In this document: piece after piece, positions 5,911 through 6,870 of the stretch | How positions within the stretch are numbered: position 1 is the first letter of the stretch | How the letters are laid out: every line of letters starts with the position of its first letter | DNA from: Spirochaetales bacterium | GTDB taxonomy: Bacteria > Spirochaetota > Spirochaetia > DSM-27196 > SKKC01 | DNA length: 6,870 nt | Direction: 5' to 3' | Assembly: GCA_007121695.1 (NCBI GenBank) | Contig: SKKC01000263.1 | Span: 1 to 6,870, forward strand | Notes under the pieces: generated by a model | Database searches by the model: none | What the model was told of the DNA's origin: nothing | The model's input: only the letters and a program-made list of their open reading frames with translations | Position numbers and translations under genes: made by a program

Positions 5911-6780
5911 ATGAGCATACTGATAGACGAGAACACAAACGTAATTGTGCAGGGTATCACCGGACGTGACGGGAGTTTTCACACCCGGCAGATGCTTGCA
6001 GACGGAACAAAGATCGTGGCCGGCGTGACGCCGAAGAAGGGCGGTCAGGACCTCGACGGAATACCCATTTACAACTCGGTTGCCGAATGCATGCAGGATC
6101 ACAGGGTCGATGCGACCGTCATTTTCGTGCCGCCACCCTTTGCCAACGGTGCAGTCCGGGAAGCGGCCGACGCTGGTGTCCCGCTGATTATCTGTATTAC
6201 AGAACACGTGCCGGTGAACGAAATGCTTGCTACCTATCACTACGTGAAGTCCAAAGGATCACGAATGATAGGGCCCAACTGCCCTGGCCTGATAAGCCCT
6301 GGCAAGTGCAAGATTGGTATCATGCCCGCGAAGATCACCCTGCCCGGATCGATTGGCGTCATTTCCCGCAGCGGAACCCTGACCTACGAAGTCGTCTACG
6401 CGCTTACCAGCGAAGACATGGGACAGAGTACCTGCATAGGGATTGGCGGTGACCCGATTGTCGGGAGCGGATTTATCGATCTGCTCGAGCTGTTCGAGAA
6501 GGACCCCGACACCAGCGCAGTCGTTGTCATTGGCGAGATCGGTGGCGAGGACGAAGAAGCTGCGGCCGACTACATCCGGAATCACATGACCAAGCCGGTT
6601 GCAGCCTTTATTTCCGGGCGTACAGCGCCTCCCGGGCGCCGCATGGGGCACGCCGGTGCGATCATTTCGGGTGGCAAGGGCACTCCAGAGGCGAAGGTGC
6701 AGGCGTTCAAGGACGCTGGCGTTCCAGTCGCCGACAAGCCGGACGAGATCCCTGGTCTTCTGAAGGCGCGCCTTTCATGA
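5911..6780 (+). CDS. sucD: Succinyl-CoA synthetase alpha subunit
   Basis: The 289-residue product matches E. coli SucD in length and provides the CoA-binding domain and the phosphorylated histidine of the heterodimer formed with SucC. VIVQGITGRDGSFHT (11-25) is the Rossmann CoA-binding loop, and GVTPKKGG (38-45) continues the CoA site. GPNCPGLISPG (121-131) and GVISRSGTLTYE (149-160) are family blocks, the latter forming a phosphate-binding power helix. GEIGG (208-212) contains E209, which steadies the phosphohistidine. GHAGAIISGGKGT (246-258) contains the catalytic H247 (E. coli H246). GGAA at 5901-5904 lies 6 bases before ATG 5911, and the gap to sucC is 27 bases, as expected for a subunit pair made together. 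The TGA 6778-6780 overlaps the ATG of the following ORF. Nothing essential is missing. Confidence 0.97.
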   Translation: MSILIDENTNVIVQGITGRDGSFHTRQMLADGTKIVAGVTPKKGGQDLDGIPIYNSVAECMQDHRVDATVIFVPPPFANGAVREAADAGVPLIICITEHVPVNEMLATYHYVKSKGSRMIGPNCPGLISPGKCKIGIMPAKITLPGSIGVISRSGTLTYEVVYALTSEDMGQSTCIGIGGDPIVGSGFIDLLELFEKDPDTSAVVVIGEIGGEDEEAAADYIRNHMTKPVAAFISGRTAPPGRRMGHAGAIISGGKGTPEAKVQAFKDAGVPVADKPDEIPGLLKARLS

Positions 6781-6870
6781 ATCACGATTCGACCTCCCGG
6801 GCGGCAGCAGCGCCGCCCGACGAGGATCCGCTACCACATACCTATCTTTCGAGCTCCCGGCTGGAGGGCT
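6777..6870 (+). CDS. Start of an unrecognised protein, cut by the window end
   Basis: ATG 6777 overlaps the sucD stop codon (ATGA), and the frame stays open for 31 codons to the end of the window. GAAGG at 6762-6766, 10 bases upstream, could serve as ribosome binding site. The visible N-terminus is polar and rich in Ala, Pro, Asp and Ser, then reads HTYLSSSRLEG (21-31). The last part is loosely reminiscent of the N-terminal strand of ADP-ribose pyrophosphatase-type Nudix enzymes, but it is too short to assign a function. The overlap suggests translational coupling to sucD. A GC-rich hairpin lies in its first codons. A downstream start is possible. Confidence 0.5.
   Translation, partial: MNHDSTSRAAAAPPDEDPLPHTYLSSSRLEG
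6798..6819 (+). repeat. Perfect 8-base inverted repeat (GC hairpin) just after sucD
   Basis: CGGGCGGC at 6798-6805 and GCCGCCCG at 6812-6819 are exact reverse complements around a 6-base loop AGCAGC. The hairpin begins 18 bases after the sucD stop codon. No T-run follows, so it is not a standard intrinsic terminator; it falls inside the next ORF if that ORF starts at 6777. Confidence 0.6.

Noticed and set aside
5055..6240. Antisense open frames opposite sucC and sucD
   Set aside because: Their composition (Ser/Ile/Arg-rich or His/Val-rich) is that of shadows of the conserved sucCD coding strand; no ribosome site or domain supports them.
1..6870. CRISPR arrays, tRNA/rRNA genes, insertion sequences, attachment sites
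   Set aside because: No spaced direct repeats, tRNA-like cloverleaf, transposase or terminal inverted repeats were noticed; nearly the whole window is occupied by conserved housekeeping genes.

Overview
This 6,870-base window is a gene-dense, moderately high-GC bacterial chromosome segment with every gene on the + strand. It holds six complete genes and two genes cut by the window edges. There are no mobile elements, RNA genes, CRISPR arrays or phage genes that I can see. The organism cannot be named with confidence. A signal peptide with a lipobox-like cysteine, GTG starts and a TCA-cycle block suggest a diderm, respiring bacterium. SdhA resembles the forms I know from Actinobacteria and related groups, whereas the second half of SdhB has a fumarate-reductase-like wording.

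Left part (1-2037). The C-terminal end of a MalY/PatB-type PLP-dependent C-S lyase overlaps by 4 bases the GTG start of a 5'-methylthioadenosine/S-adenosylhomocysteine nucleosidase (mtnN). After a 32-base gap comes an exported DUF4864 protein, whose stop codon overlaps the start of a gamma-class carbonic anhydrase-like hexapeptide protein. The first two genes belong to sulfur amino acid and SAM-by-product recycling. The next two look translationally coupled, but no joint function is established.

Middle (2038-2185). This is the only real intergenic region. It carries a weak hairpin plus T-run and, just after it, a good sigma-70-type promoter candidate with an extended -10. It is the likely boundary between two transcription units.

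Right part (2186-6780). sdhA, sdhB, sucC and sucD follow at short spacing: the flavoprotein and iron-sulfur subunits of succinate dehydrogenase/fumarate reductase, then both subunits of succinyl-CoA synthetase. Together they carry succinyl-CoA to succinate to fumarate (or the reverse) with substrate-level NTP formation. The membrane-anchor genes sdhC/sdhD are absent from this cluster, and SdhB lacks the aromatic residues that E. coli SdhB uses near the quinone. A ninth-of-a-turn-scale detail is a strong hairpin spanning the sdhB stop codon. A further ORF starts at 6777, overlapping the sucD stop, and runs off the window.

I see no convincing evidence for a wholly new biological system. The points most worth a second look are the anchor-less sdhAB-sucCD cluster with its divergent SdhB quinone-side residues, and the DUF4864/gamma-carbonic-anhydrase pair.
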